This document shows, piece by piece, positions 1 through 10,869 of a stretch of 64,000 bases of DNA. This stretch comes from Corythoichthys intestinalis. Its lineage: Eukaryota > Chordata > Actinopteri > Syngnathiformes > Syngnathidae. The stretch's first letter is position 1. Every line of letters starts with the position of its first letter. The position numbers and the translations under genes are program-made. Where the stretch lies: positions 5,269,501 to 5,333,500 of the forward strand of contig NC_080416.1 in NCBI RefSeq assembly GCF_030265065.1, written 5' to 3'. The notes under the pieces are model-generated. The model saw only the letters and a list, made by a program, of their open reading frames with translations. It was not told the origin of the DNA and searched no databases.

Positions 1-1306
1 TCAACTGTCTGACAGACGGCCTCAGATTTTCTTGCAAAACTGATGATAAACATTTGAATTCATTCTTCCATTTATGATTGCAAGTTCTCCAGGCCCTGAG
101 GCAGCAAAACAATCCAAAATCATGATGCTCCCTCCACCATGCTACACGGTGGGGATGAGGTGTTGATGTTGGTGAACTGTTCCATTTTTCCTCCACACAT
201 GACGTTGTGTGTTACTCCAACACAATTAAACTTCGGTTTCATCAGTCCACAAAATATTTGGCCAAAACTTCTGTGGATTGTCCAAGTGTCTTTTGTGAAC
301 ATTAAACGAGCAACAATGGCCTCCCATGAACACCATTCTTGGCAATAGTTTTACATATAGTTGATGTGTGCAAAGAGATATTGGACTATGCCAGTGACAG
401 TGGCCCCTCCAGAAATTTTTCATAGGGGTGGCCAGATGGGGCCACTTAAAATCTTGGGGTGGCCAAAACTAAAAGCCGAAATTTCAGGTTTTCATTATAA
501 TATTGGAGTAAAAAGGTCAACAATAAATCCACAAGATGGCATTAACATTATTAACATTCTTTCTGTGAAAGAGATCCACGGATAGAAAGACTTGTAATTC
601 TTAAAGGATAAATGTGACTTTGTATATTGTGACTAAATATTGCCATCTAGTGTATTTGTTGATCTTTCAGTAAATGATACTGTAGCGACTGTTCTGCCCA
701 AATGCATGATGAGAAATGGTGCAACCATGACTGTGTGTGGTGGCTGCAAATGCTATATCTTCTCTGTGTTTGGTACACTACAGGGTGTTAAGAAAAAGAT
801 TAACTCCTGTCATTCTTCCCCACGTCTCTTCCCACAATATTTATAGTTGCTGTGGGAGAGATTACAAAGCTTTTGCCAATTAAAAGCACGGCCCCAATGA
901 GTGCTTGTATCTACTCCACTCTGCCTCTTATCTCTGTAAGGGAAGAAAATGTGTAGGAGCTGAGAGGCGGGGAGCACTTTTTCTTTGTCTCCTGGTACCA
1001 TTAATGTCTTGTCTTTTCTGTTTGTCTGTCTTTAAATGTAAATTCTTTGTTTCTTTTTTATTCCCGAATTCTGTGTCCTCATCTCCTGATCGTTATAAGT
1101 ATAAAACAACCTGTAACATGGAAGAATCGACTCTTTTCCTTCAAAACCAATAAATGTTTGGGTGGTTTTAGTTAAAGCAGACGCTGTTTTCACATCTGTG
1201 TGATTTTGACAAAGATCAGATCACATTTGAGGGTGATTTTATGCAGAAATGCGAGAAATTACAAAAGGTTCAGATACTTTTTCATACCACTTGAGCAACA
1301 TCAAGA
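1..1306 (-). mobile_element. Old Tc1/mariner remnant, interrupted by a nested insertion
   Basis: The first 365 bases read on the minus strand as a decayed Tc1 transposase segment. It shows the family signature around the first catalytic Asp (FCGLMKPKFN against the usual LWSDETKIEL) and a run corresponding to the glycine-rich stretch. The right part (about 1158-1306) has the usual Tc1 subterminal and terminal sequence, ending near a ctttttcatacca motif. Between them sits a hAT-type insert. The left end lies outside the window. The reading frame is broken and the element looks old. Confidence 0.7.
398..1157 (+). mobile_element. hAT non-autonomous element copy, internally deleted, nested in the Tc1 remnant
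   Basis: It begins CAGTGGCCCCTCCAG and follows the 5' part of the complete hAT element at 28628-29823. It then jumps to sequence matching the inside of the second element nested there (from about 29125), and stays collinear to about 940. Bases 940-1157 have no partner in the window; they contain a TATAAAA-like stretch and an AATAAA, and I do not recognise them. The right terminus is therefore uncertain. Confidence 0.6.
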
Positions 1307-1358
1307 GGAGAAATTGACTCAATTGCAGGGCCTAGTATAGTACTTCACCCCAGTCTGT

Positions 1359-2353
1359 TCATGATTGCTGTACAATAATTAATAAATTGCTCACCTTAAC
1401 TGGCATGCAAAGCTGGTTTTGGCGCCAGTGAGTTATGAATTTCGGAGTGAAGCTTTGCGCTAATGCAGTCGTGGGTCTATGGACCACCTGAGGGAACCAT
1501 AGTTTTAGCATCCCTTCTATCTGCAACAAGTTGTGAAGGTATCTCTCCCTGCAACGGGAAAGATAATGATTAGCACTTAGAAGGCATTAATTGCAGTACT
1601 GGGGCTGATCACAAGGTTCTTTTTGAGCTCACCCCATTTGAGGTCTCTGCAGAATTCCCAGAATTTTCTGCAATCTGTCCATGGCAACACTCTGCTGGAA
1701 ACTGGTTAAACCTGCCGCAAGGATAGTCCACATGTAAAGACTATCATTTAAAATAATGAAAAAATCCATAAGAACAGTTGTCAAGCATGTTTGTGGATGT
1801 AATATGCAATTTGGTCACAAAACTACTCGGATATACTTGGATATGGTGTAAAGGCTTGTTCGCCATAGCTTAAAGTCGTACCTTTATCAAACCTGCCAGT
1901 TTTAAGTCCGTGAAGAAGCTCCATCAGAGGATGGATGAAGATGTGTAAATCTCCACACTAAAAAATGGAAAAATATAATCATCTATTTAGAAGCAAATAT
2001 CAATAAAACGAACAGTTTTTTCAAGCGCTAACCTTCTGAGTGAACGCGATGTCTCCTGCTGAGGGTGATGATGATCTAACGGCGGGGGCACCGGGAGAAA
2101 GGTGACACTTGGTTCTACCGCTAACACGTACAGTGTGGTGGGCTCTCTTTGTCCTGGCGTACATCTTATCCAGACGACCTCGGAAGCATCCGTCATAGTC
2201 TGATAAGACTTTGCAAGCCCCCAAGTCCTCCTCTTCGTCCGAAAAAATGTCAACTTCATCTTCAGTCAGCTCGCTCTCGCTAAGAATGTAGTTCAGAGTG
2301 GATGGATGCAGTTCATAAGGGGGCCACTGAGAAGAAGGAGCCAATGGATTCAT
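1359..2353 (-). CDS. ciart: Circadian-associated transcriptional repressor (CIART/CHRONO)
   Basis: The product is a vertebrate clock repressor that binds BMAL1/CLOCK and dampens E-box transcription in the nucleus. Four coding exons join in frame on the minus strand: 2353-2033, 1957-1882, 1711-1633 and 1548-1395, all with GT-AG borders. The diagnostic conserved core is split over exons 2-4: LLHGLKTGRFDKG, then SFQQSVAMDRLQKILG, then GERYLHNLLQIEGMLK-WFPQ. This closely resembles the human protein. Exon 1 carries an acidic Ser-rich N-terminus (SESELTEDEVDIFSDEEED). The last codons are unresolved: reading through the exon 4 donor gives 11 more residues to a TGA at 1361-1359, and a small terminal exon reaches the same stop. 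The protein is about 212-221 residues, much shorter than the roughly 385 of human, mainly at the C-terminus. A decayed transposon lies just downstream. The start ATG follows a strong acceptor at 2356. Confidence 0.88.
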
Positions 2354-2359
2354 ATCTGA

Positions 2360-4440
2360 AGATGAAAAGTGAGATCGTTGAGGTGGAAAATAGTGGACAA
2401 ATGACTGTTCCTGCTCACATCTTGGTAAGTTCTATTTATAAACTGAACTTGTTGAATGTTCCAGGTCTTATTTCTCCTTGTCGTAGCAGCATGGTGCTAA
2501 TGATACGTTGCTGTGTCACCCCTGTTTTGCAACGTTTTAAGGGAGCCTCGGACTTAAAGACTTGTAGGCTCTAATAAGCCACAATTGTTCTGTTTTACTA
2601 AAATATGTTATTAGAAGCACATATATTATTGTCATTGATTTAAAAATCTATAATATTTAGTACATGCTTGACCCATGGAGCTGTGCTAGCTAGCAAGCGA
2701 AGCTAGTATGACGACTGGCATGATTTTGTCACATTTTGCTGCTGGTCCGATTGTTTTGTTAAAGATCTGTGGGATTAGATCCCAATGTGATACCTGCATC
2801 TAATTCCAGCTCATCAGCAGTGTCTTTAAAACGATCCTAAGCGACTTGCCAAGATATTGACTTTATGCCATTTGACAGTTTGTATATCCCTTTGTTGCTA
2901 ATTGCATCATTGCCTTATTTTTTTCATTTGTCTGCCTCTCACCACGATTTTCCCTTTGAGTTTTTTTTTTTTTTTTATTGATTCCAACCTACTGTTACGG
3001 ACCCTTTTTATTGCTCCCTTTTTGCAATCGCATGTTTTTTTGTGTGTGTTCAATAAACCCTTTTACGCAATCCCCGTTGGGGACAAAATAGTTTTGGTAC
3101 ATTTTTTTTTTGTTGTTAAAAAAAATAAATCGATGAATAAAATATATTGAAACAATTGGGTATTTAACATTGGGGATTAAATATATATGTTGGAAAAGTT
3201 TTTTTCGTTAATAATGACACCTAGCTTGCTACTGGGTCATGTTGGCTAAGGCGCTATTGGAATGGAAAAGCTAACTGTTGACAGAGGAGGCATGAACATG
3301 GTGCAAAAACGAATTAGCGTTTTTTTTTCTGTACAAAAACAATTTTCTAAAATTCACTTCCAGGACAAAAAACATGATTATGATAGTTTATAAAAGTGCG
3401 CGGTGAGGAAACGTTAGCTGCCAATTTAGACCATGGAGAACTTTAAATAGCTTGCATTGTAGCCATATTATTGTTTGTTATTGCTGTTAAGCTGCCGGTG
3501 TGCAGAGTGCTGTTGGGTGTTAAACCAAGGTTTATTGGACCTTTTAGTTTTCAAATGTGTTTGTGTGTCATTGCGCCATCTAGCTGTGGGGATTTGCATT
3601 ATAATACACGGGTGCTTTTTTTCCCCTAATACAAAATCTCCAACAAACACTGTAGATGAAATAGAACGCTGTCTTTGTAGTAGCCTAGTAGTAGTCTGTA
3701 AACTATTCAGCATGCGCGCATACTGCCATTGTGGATGCCTTGTATGGAGAAAAAGCGCAAGCATGACAAATTTGAACCGAAATGGCTGTTTTTTGGATGG
3801 GGAAAAACAAAATAAGACCCTAAGCCCACCTTGCTGTGACCCTCAGCCCACCTTGCTGTGAGTGACTAATCATTTATCCTTCATGTTTTATATTGACGAG
3901 TACAGGCAATTTACCAAAAGTGGAAAAAGCTTGGGAATAGATTTTTCGTGAGCATAGTAGGTTATAGCTTTGTCCAAATCACATTCAAAGGAAAAAAATA
4001 ACGCGGAAAAATAATAATACCAGGCCAAGCCATTTTTTTTCTCCTTATGTAACGCACAACGTTTCACCAGGTAGAGTTGTAGGTGACAGCATTCGGTTGG
4101 ACTACTATGTTGTAGCAATTTAATTACAAGACAGGAGCAATTGAACAATTGTTTGTAAATGAACACGTCGAATAATTAAAAACATAAATGTACATTTTAT
4201 ATATATGAAAATCAAAAAACTTTAACTGTTCAAAGTAGTTCCAATATAATTTACACTGAGAAGTACTGTACTGTAGATCTATTTTTTCCAAAGAGCATTG
4301 TCTAGCTCAGGCAATGTTAGAAAAAAATAATTTTAAAAAAACAACAACAAAAAACGAATATGTGCGTTGAAGCTGTCTATTTAAATTCATTTAGTAGTCA
4401 TTATTAAACCAAATGCGAAAGAGGATGACGCTTATATATT
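2360..4440. other. Probable first intron of ciart, no gene seen
   Basis: AT-rich DNA with poly-T runs and no codon-like stretch that survives inspection. Short open frames on both strands around 3468-3861 lack splice support and recognisable domains. If the upstream non-coding exon at 4754 is real, this is its intron. Confidence 0.5.
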
Positions 4441-5090
4441 CCTACACGTGCCTCAAACATTCAGCGGCACGTTCCATGAGTCATGCTCAAGTGGGTGCAA
4501 CAGATTTTTAAAACCTATTTTAGGCCTACGGATATATTTCTAAAACGCAAATGTCAGCCCATTATTACTATCAATAATACGCTGAGAGATTTACTTTAAA
4601 AATAAAACGTATATAACGCAAATAGCTTCGGCTCGAAAGCACAGATGCAACAAACAAGACGTATTTATTTATGTTATATTAACAAATAAAACATGAGTAA
4701 TGCATTGGTCATCTTCATATACTGATTAGAATTTTAGAATTTGAGAATCTCACCTTTATATCTCCGACGTAGCGTTCTGAAAAAGCGGATATTATATCAA
4801 ATAAATTAAGGTAAAGCTCAAGGAAGACACAGAGCAACCACTAAAACAACTAAAGTTAAAGTATTAAAATCCCATCTCCTTTTCAATCGCATTTGCATCC
4901 ACTGTACAGTAGAGTCTAGTCAACATGCTCAAGTATAACTCAAGCAAAGGGGAATACACGTGCGGTGTGGCTAGAGACCTCTGATTGGTTGAGGAATTCC
5001 TGGCTCGTGCCACATTGGCTGGGAGGCGTGACCAATGGCCAGGCTTCCTAGAGCTGATTGGCTGTAGCCCCCGCAGCTGCACGTGTTGCG
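4440..5090 (-). promoter_or_regulatory. Candidate ciart promoter with three CACGTG E-boxes and CCAAT boxes
   Basis: Perfect CACGTG E-boxes lie at 4445-4450, 4957-4962 and 5080-5085. ATTGG motifs (CCAAT on the minus strand) lie at 4984, 5014 and 5057, and a plus-strand CCAAT at 5032. CLOCK/BMAL1 bind CACGTG, and mammalian CIART is a known E-box-driven clock output. The cluster lies just upstream, in minus orientation, of a candidate non-coding exon. The sites are seen; their use is inferred. Confidence 0.55.
4754..4900 (-). other. ciart: Candidate non-coding first exon of ciart
   Basis: On the minus strand the sequence ends in AAAG|GTGAGA, a near-consensus splice donor at 4753-4752. The matching acceptor (pyrimidine-rich TTTTCATCTTCAG) sits two bases before the ciart ATG, at 2356-2357. 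The 5' limit is only a guess from the position of the CCAAT/E-box cluster. Confidence 0.42.
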
Positions 5091-5149
5091 AGTATGGCCT
5101 CGTAACGAAACGAGCATCACGAGGCAGCCGCCTGCGTCTGTTGACTTGA

Positions 5150-5601
5150 AATTTTGACTAAAAGTAACTGAGTATAAATACTTTTTTGCCGTGTTGTTTA
5201 GTTTTCGAGGACGTGTGATTCGAAAACACTTGTTTCCAAGTTCATTTGTGCTTTTACTGTTTTAGTAACTTCATTATTTTTTTTTTTAAATAGACTGGAA
5301 AGAAAGAAAAATAATGTGACAAAGTTTTCTGTATCACAAAACCTTTGCCATTCCGAGACAATTTCTGATTTGCAGTCATATGGTAATATTTGAGCAGATC
5401 TGGAGCTGAAGCCAGACTTGCGCCTTTCAGGGTACCATCCTGTGGTCTGAAGATGCCACCAGAATGATTTTGAAGTGTTTCAAACTTTCCTCTCAGAAAT
5501 TAGGGGCGAGTGAGATTTTGGCAATCCCAGTGTTATTTCTCTTGATATCTATTTATTTATTCTTTTTGGCACATTCCATACAATCTCTCTTAAGTGTTAT
5601 G
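5150..5601. other. Intergenic, nothing recognised
   Basis: A TATAAATA sits at about 5174 on the plus strand, but no exon follows it before the hAT element. The rest is AT-rich sequence without features. Confidence 0.4.
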
Positions 5602-7001
5602 CAGTGCCTAATTTGTAAATCATAAGGTGCTGGAGCACAAAGTACATATGACAGCGCAGGGATAACGAGACGGGCACAGGTCCCGGAACATACGCAGAAA
5701 ATGGTGCTGAAAACAGCACGCAAATGCCCACTTGCCATGCTGTGGGGATTACAAGCCTCAATTTTGGATAATATCCATGGAGGAAATGTTATGACAACAA
5801 TTTACAATTATTTAGGCTATACTCTGCACAGCATGGGCAATTGCCCACATAACCACAGGTGGGATTTGCAGTACACAGTCAGCAAGTAGTTTACCAGGTC
5901 TAACTTGTAAAAAATAAAAAATAAATTTGAGATCACAATAAATAACACAAATAACTGATTGGTCAGTTTTCATGTATTAATCATGGTTTATGGCAAAATG
6001 ATTAATACATGGCTAGGACCTCATCACCAAATGTATCACTATGCTGTTATATCCGTGCCTTGAGTCTGTGGTTAACAAACATATTTATCCGTTAATTCAT
6101 TATACTTCTATAATAATTTATTCCAATAACAGTTGTAATTATTGTATAGGCCCATGTAAGCAAATAAATGGAAAATAGATAAAAACAGTGTTATCAACTT
6201 TATTGTATTAGCGTAACATCGGCGAGGTTAAGTGTGAAGACGGCAATTTGTTTACGTTGCTAGGACAACATGGTTTAGAGTAATATTAAAGGCAAAGGAA
6301 CTACTTTCTGTGAAAGATTAAATCTATCAGAAAGCTCAAAAAATTAGCTCACATTATGAACACATTTTGATGTTGTGGTCCGATATATAATATCAATAGT
6401 ACACTTGATACTGTTGTTTAACTTCATTAGTGGTACGAGAGTGCTGGTAGTAAGTCTGCTTCACCTTGAACTGAGCTGCTGTCCAAATAGTTGTGCATCC
6501 CATCCCTGACCTGTCGCTGGATGTCCCACATTCTTCTCCGCTCAGTGCGCTCTCCTCTCCTTCTGAATCTTCCTGTAATCGAGCTGATGTCTCAGTTCCC
6601 GCCTTTTGCTCTAGCTGCTCTACCGGGCTAGCTGATGCCAGGATACTTGCCTGTTGCTCCGGCTGTTGGTGGTCCACCTGGCTGACTGCTGGCGCTGTAG
6701 CTGCCCCCCACATCGGGTGGTGCTGAACCTGACCAGCTGCTGCCACGGTAGCAGCCTCCTGCCCCGGCTTGCCTGGCTGTCCGTGAACCTGGCTCGTTTT
6801 GAACCATTTTTCTTCTTTTTGAAAAAAAGACTGTAAATGCAACTGTCTTTTTGGCATGTTGAAATACCGTTTGATCCTGGCTGCTTACTCCCCAGATGCC
6901 ACAAAGTTGTTTTTTTAATGTCACACGAGAGGTGCCGGATCTGCCCAAATAAGTCCCGGAACACAGTGAAGCCAAAATCAAGCACTACAAATTAACCCCT
7001 G
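5602..7001 (-). mobile_element. hAT element with terminal repeats and imperfect 8-bp target duplication
   Basis: The left end is CAGTGCCTAATTTG and the right end CAAATTAACCCCTG. The flanking octamers are GTGTTATG at 5594-5601 and GTGTTAGG at 7002-7009, agreeing at 7 of 8 positions. A minus-strand open frame lies inside. Eight-base duplications and CAGTG ends are standard for hAT. The element is 1400 bp, too short for a complete transposase, so it is a deletion derivative. Confidence 0.7.
6393..6857 (-). pseudogene. N-terminal hAT transposase-like fragment
   Basis: A 154-residue minus-strand frame starts MPKRQLHLQSFFQK, which resembles the short basic LxSFF leader of ZMYM/hAT-type transposases. 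A Gln/Ala/Ser-rich low-complexity stretch follows, then an acidic Ser/Glu patch. No BED finger and no catalytic RNase-H core are present. It lies wholly within the hAT element at 5602-7001. I infer a remnant of that element's gene rather than a host gene. Confidence 0.45.
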
Positions 7002-7435
7002 GTGTTAGGAGATTAATGTAGTTTTCTCTTAATAATATTTATGCAGGTGGATGAAGTCCTAGACTTTTTGAAAGAACCCTGTGGAATCCGAACAGATTTA
7101 TATGGCGATGATTATTTTTATAAAGTTAGCGCAGTAGTAATTTACCAGGCTAAAATGTTTTCACATAGATGTGATCTGTAAACACGACTTTACATAGGAA
7201 GGCATTTCAGGGGGGAAAACAGCCAGCAGCTCTGTGAAGGGGGACCCCCGCATTTTGGGTTGTCGGGTTCACCCACCCTTTGATAGTCAGGTTGCAGAAA
7301 CAAAGACACATGAAGGTATATAATCCAAACTGGGGTAAAATATTTAAAAATAAATGAAACCTGGAGATACAAGCATTTAATCTCATTTATTTGATGTCAG
7401 CCAGTGTTAACCATTACCACATTAAATATTTCAAT

Positions 7436-8096
7436 GTAGTGCTGCAACGATTAATCGATTAATTTGAGTAATTCTATTAGAAATAAAGCATCGTATTAAA
7501 TTTTGCTGCTTCGAGTATTCGTTTAATTAAGAGTGGCGTTGTAATAGTTTGTTTTCAAAGTTTGTATTTAGCTTTATTGATTGGGTGGATACACTGCCCT
7601 CTAGTGCTAACAGTAAATATGACATAATTCATTTCACATGGCTGACTCCAGCTGCTCCTTGTTAAGACCAACATAAGGTAAGTTTTTGTTTGAGCTAGGT
7701 TTTTTTTATGCAGTCATAATTTAGTTTACAGGTACATTTTGCCATTTTTGTGGTATTGTGTTTGAACGATTTGTTAAGAGCATTGTAAAAAAAAAAAAAA
7801 AAAAAAATTATTGCATTTAACCTAGCGCACTTTTTTAATACAGTTTGAGGCTAAACTAAGGTAGTTATTTTTAAATGAAAGTGCAATTCTGCATAGATTG
7901 GAGAAACACTCGGGAATTTTATTTTGTATCCGCACTTAATGCTGTTTTGAAAGTGCAATCTTAGCAAGCCTTTGTTTTACATTTCCTAACATTTATTCTG
8001 CAACGCATTAAATGTTTCTAATCCAATTACTCGATTATTTGAACTAACTAGTTGATAGATTAATCGACTACTAAAATAACCGATAGCTACAGCTCT
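7436..8096 (+). mobile_element. hAT MITE (GCTGCAACGATTAATCGA family), copy 1
   Basis: The ends are GTAGTGCTGCAACGATTAAT and a complementary CGATAGCTACAGCTCT. The octamer ATTTCAAT is duplicated at 7428-7435 and 8097-8104. Related copies lie at 10063, 41174 and 44218. It has no coding capacity. Confidence 0.8.
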
Positions 8097-8568
8097 ATTT
8101 CAATCTCTCAAACAGCAGTAGTGTGAAGTACTGTATAATGTTATTGTCGGGGAGGAATCCTCTTGTGTTCACATGGATTTTCTCAATAACCCACCCAATA
8201 AAATAGAGGCAGCTTTAACTTCCGTAAAATTATTTACTTAAAATATCAATAATGCTGTAAAAATTAGTTGACAGTTTGGTATCAAATAGCAATCAAACAT
8301 TTTCGATAATCTTTTTATGACCAGCATTTTTACTGCGCAAAATGTTGTACATACATTATGGATACACAAAATATGAAGCAAGAATCTATTTTCGACAAGC
8401 ACATAAATGTTTCACACAAATGTTTGTGGCATGACAAAAAAAAAAAGACGAGAAAAACTGCATCCTTTCTGTCTTTTCACTTGGTGATGAAAATATTGAG
8501 CTGAGTTTCCTTTTTTCTCTCCCCATCTTGCAGCAACCGTTCCATAGTGAAAGTCCTCATCACAACAA

Positions 8569-9326
8569 CTAAGAACCAAGCCAAGGATCCATTCGGTTTG
8601 TCCTGGAGATGAAAGCAATTTTCCTGGCCATTTCAGTATCGTAGATACGCTTACACTTCTCATAGCTCTTTCGCCGACGCTCAATGCAGGGCTTCTCATA
8701 GTAGCGCTTGCGTTTCACCGTCTCAATGATCCCGTCTTGGGTGAGGACCCTGTGGAAAAACTCCAAATCTCAGTCAATGCCATCTATAGCAGGGTACACA
8801 TTTAGATATGCCAGGTTTTTTGTTGCGATGTTAAGGGAGTCAATAGCTGCGTTTCCATTACCCTAGTAATTCAATAAACTGAAATTTTGTCATGGAAAAA
8901 ACTGTTTACGAGGTGGGTGAGTGAATGAATGAATGCCTTCAATGTTATTGTACATGTATGCACTTTGTATAAAGGCGCTCTACAAAGTGCAGTCCTTCAA
9001 TTTGGAAGTTTATGTGTAAAATTTGACACATTCAATATGGCGAACACAACCTCCGTATCACGTCAACGGGACAACCCACTCGGTGTGTGCGTTCGAGTTT
9101 ACGCATGCGCATTTCAGTGACATTGAGCGGAAGGATAGTTCGGCACAGTTCGGTGGCGACCATTAATTAAAACGCGAATTCTTGCTCGTAAGACAAAATT
9201 TCACAGTATAACAATATGAAAAGGAGATTAAGAAAATGATTACCTATTGAGATGTTTGTAAGCCTCATCCAAGTTCCCATCTCGAACCATTATAGTCCGA
9301 GCAACGAAGCGAAGATGTCTCGCCAT
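8569..9326 (-). CDS. mrps21: Mitochondrial small-subunit ribosomal protein bS21m
   Basis: This is a component of the mitochondrial small ribosomal subunit. There are two coding exons on the minus strand: 9326-9244 ([17 protein letters not shown] through KHLNR) and 8749-8569 ([20 protein letters not shown] through MDPWLGS, stop TAG 8571-8569). The split Arg codon AG|G joins across clean GT-AG borders. The product is 87 residues, the same as the human protein, and shares its hallmark RRYYEKP-type motif, the basic C-terminal helix and the DPW ending. It is free of disruptions. Its neighbour on the same strand is ciart, as at human 1q21. The start is fixed by alignment to the family N-terminus (MAKHLKFIARTVMV in human). 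Confidence 0.95.
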
Positions 9327-9439
9327 TATGCCGTCAATAGTAGCGAAAATGCTTACCGTGTAGAAACAAAAGCGTTTGGTCAAAGGTTCCGCACAACAAC
9401 AAGATTGGGTACAGTAAAAGTGAAGACACTGAAGAGTAT

Positions 9440-9463
9440 ATATTATGTATATTATATATATAC

Positions 9464-9502
<39 letters not shown>

Positions 9503-9520
9503 TATATACACAGTATATCT
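9440..9520. repeat. (TA)n(CA)n(TA)n microsatellite
   Basis: About 80 bases of alternating TA followed by a CA run and a second TA run. A separate (TG)n run lies near 9746-9766. The open frames reading Tyr/Ile and Cys/Val runs here are artefacts of the repeat. Confidence 0.95.
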
Positions 9521-10062
9521 AATTATTTTCCCCTAGCTAACTGTTATCATTATCTTGCTATTATTTCTATTGGCCTAATTAAATATTCATTTTAGTTTTT
9601 GTTTGTAAGGTGATCCAGAAATTGTAGTATTCGTACAATTATATACTGTATGTTAAATGTCATCCGTTTACACATTTTTGAATGTGCTTCTTCTGTTATC
9701 GGTTGAAGGAAAACACTGGAAAAGAATGTTGACGTGGTGGTAATGGTGTGTGTGTGTGTGTGTTTGTGGGTAGGGGGGTAGAAAGGACAATACTGTTTGT
9801 TTGCGGGTGTGTTTAGCACACATTTAATTTTGAACTGAATTTTGAGGGGTCGTATAAGCATTGTTTTGTCAATGAATTTGGTATGTAGCCCCAAAGACAT
9901 GAAAAATAAAGGCACACAAAAACAAAAGTCTGAGTGGGCTCAATGGGACTAATAACCATGGAATCCTTTGGCTAAAAGTCTTACATATATATATATGATC
10001 TTTAATCAGGAATCACACAACCAACAAAAAATGCAGTACATGAGAAGACATAAGAATAAAGT
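9521..10062. other. Spacer between mrps21 and bloc1s4, no gene
   Basis: AT-rich DNA holding the short (TG)n tract. I see no coding or RNA feature. Confidence 0.5.
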
Positions 10063-10588
10063 AGAGCTTCAGCCATCGATTATTTTAGCAATCGATTATC
10101 TTATCAACTAGTTAGTTTGAATAACCGAGTAATCGGATTAGGAACATTTAATGTGTTGCAGAATCAATTTTAGAAGATGTAAAAAAAAGGCTTGCTAAGA
10201 TTGCACTTTCAAAAGAGCATTAAATGCGGATACAAAATAAAATTTCCGAGTGTTTCTTCAAACTATGCAGGATTGCACTTTCATTCAAAAATAAATTGAA
10301 ATACCTGAGCTTAGCCTCAAACTGTAAAAAAATAATTGCTCAAAAACTTTGCTTATGTTGGTCTTAACAGGGAGCTGCTGGATTTAGCCATGTGCAATGA
10401 GTTATGTCATATTCACTGCTGCCACCATAGGGCAGTGTATCCACCCAAATCAATAAAAGCAAATGCAAACCCTTTCAAAACAAACCATTACAACGCCACT
10501 TTAATTAAACGAAAAGCAGATAAAATTTAATTCAATTTTTTTTTCTCAAATTATTCGAGTTAATCGATTAATAGTTGCAGTTTTAAGC
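10063..10588 (-). mobile_element. hAT MITE (GCTGCAACGATTAATCGA family), copy 2
   Basis: It matches the copy at 7436-8096 in reverse orientation, sharing the internal motifs around GGTCTTAACAGGGAGC and TTTCTTCAAACTATGCAGGA. The terminal repeats are decayed, so the ends are approximate. Confidence 0.7.
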
Positions 10589-10674
10589 GATTAAATAGTA
10601 ATTGAGAATTGGTATATTTCAAAGTTGCAACATTAGTTTTGGAAAAACTACCTCGAGTTGATTAATATTACCGA

Positions 10675-10869
10675 CATAAGATGGCCGCCAGTTACTCACG
10701 CCGCCGACTACGCCTTAAGACATCTAGCGTGATATCTGTGGATTTTACCCTCGCCTTTGCTGGCGTCTCACTAGTCACGTGATCTCATCAGCTGACTATG
10801 CAAACACAGCAGTAGCGTTGAAGCCAGTGTCAACCTAGCACTCACCTTATCTCCAGTGAGTCAGGCGAC
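10675..10869 (+). promoter_or_regulatory. Candidate bloc1s4 promoter with a CLEAR-like box
   Basis: GTCACGTGAT lies at 10774-10783, one base off the palindromic CLEAR motif GTCACGTGAC bound by TFEB/TFE3. AAGATGGCCGCC near 10679 resembles a YY1 initiator site. Both lie within 200 bases of the bloc1s4 start codon. The role is inferred from motif and position. Confidence 0.45.

Noticed and set aside
3468-3861. Overlapping open frames on both strands, up to 128 codons
   Set aside because: No splice support, no family similarity, low-complexity Cys/Ser/Leu composition, and they mirror each other on opposite strands. Chance frames in an intron.
9101-9135. NRF1-like GCATGCGCA and ETS GCGGAAG motifs as the mrps21 promoter
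   Set aside because: They lie inside mrps21 intron 1, downstream of the start codon for this minus-strand gene; a regulatory role cannot be excluded but is not supported.
9240-9536. Frames of Tyr/Ile and Cys/Val runs
   Set aside because: Produced by the TA/CA microsatellite; only the mrps21 exon 1 part is real.
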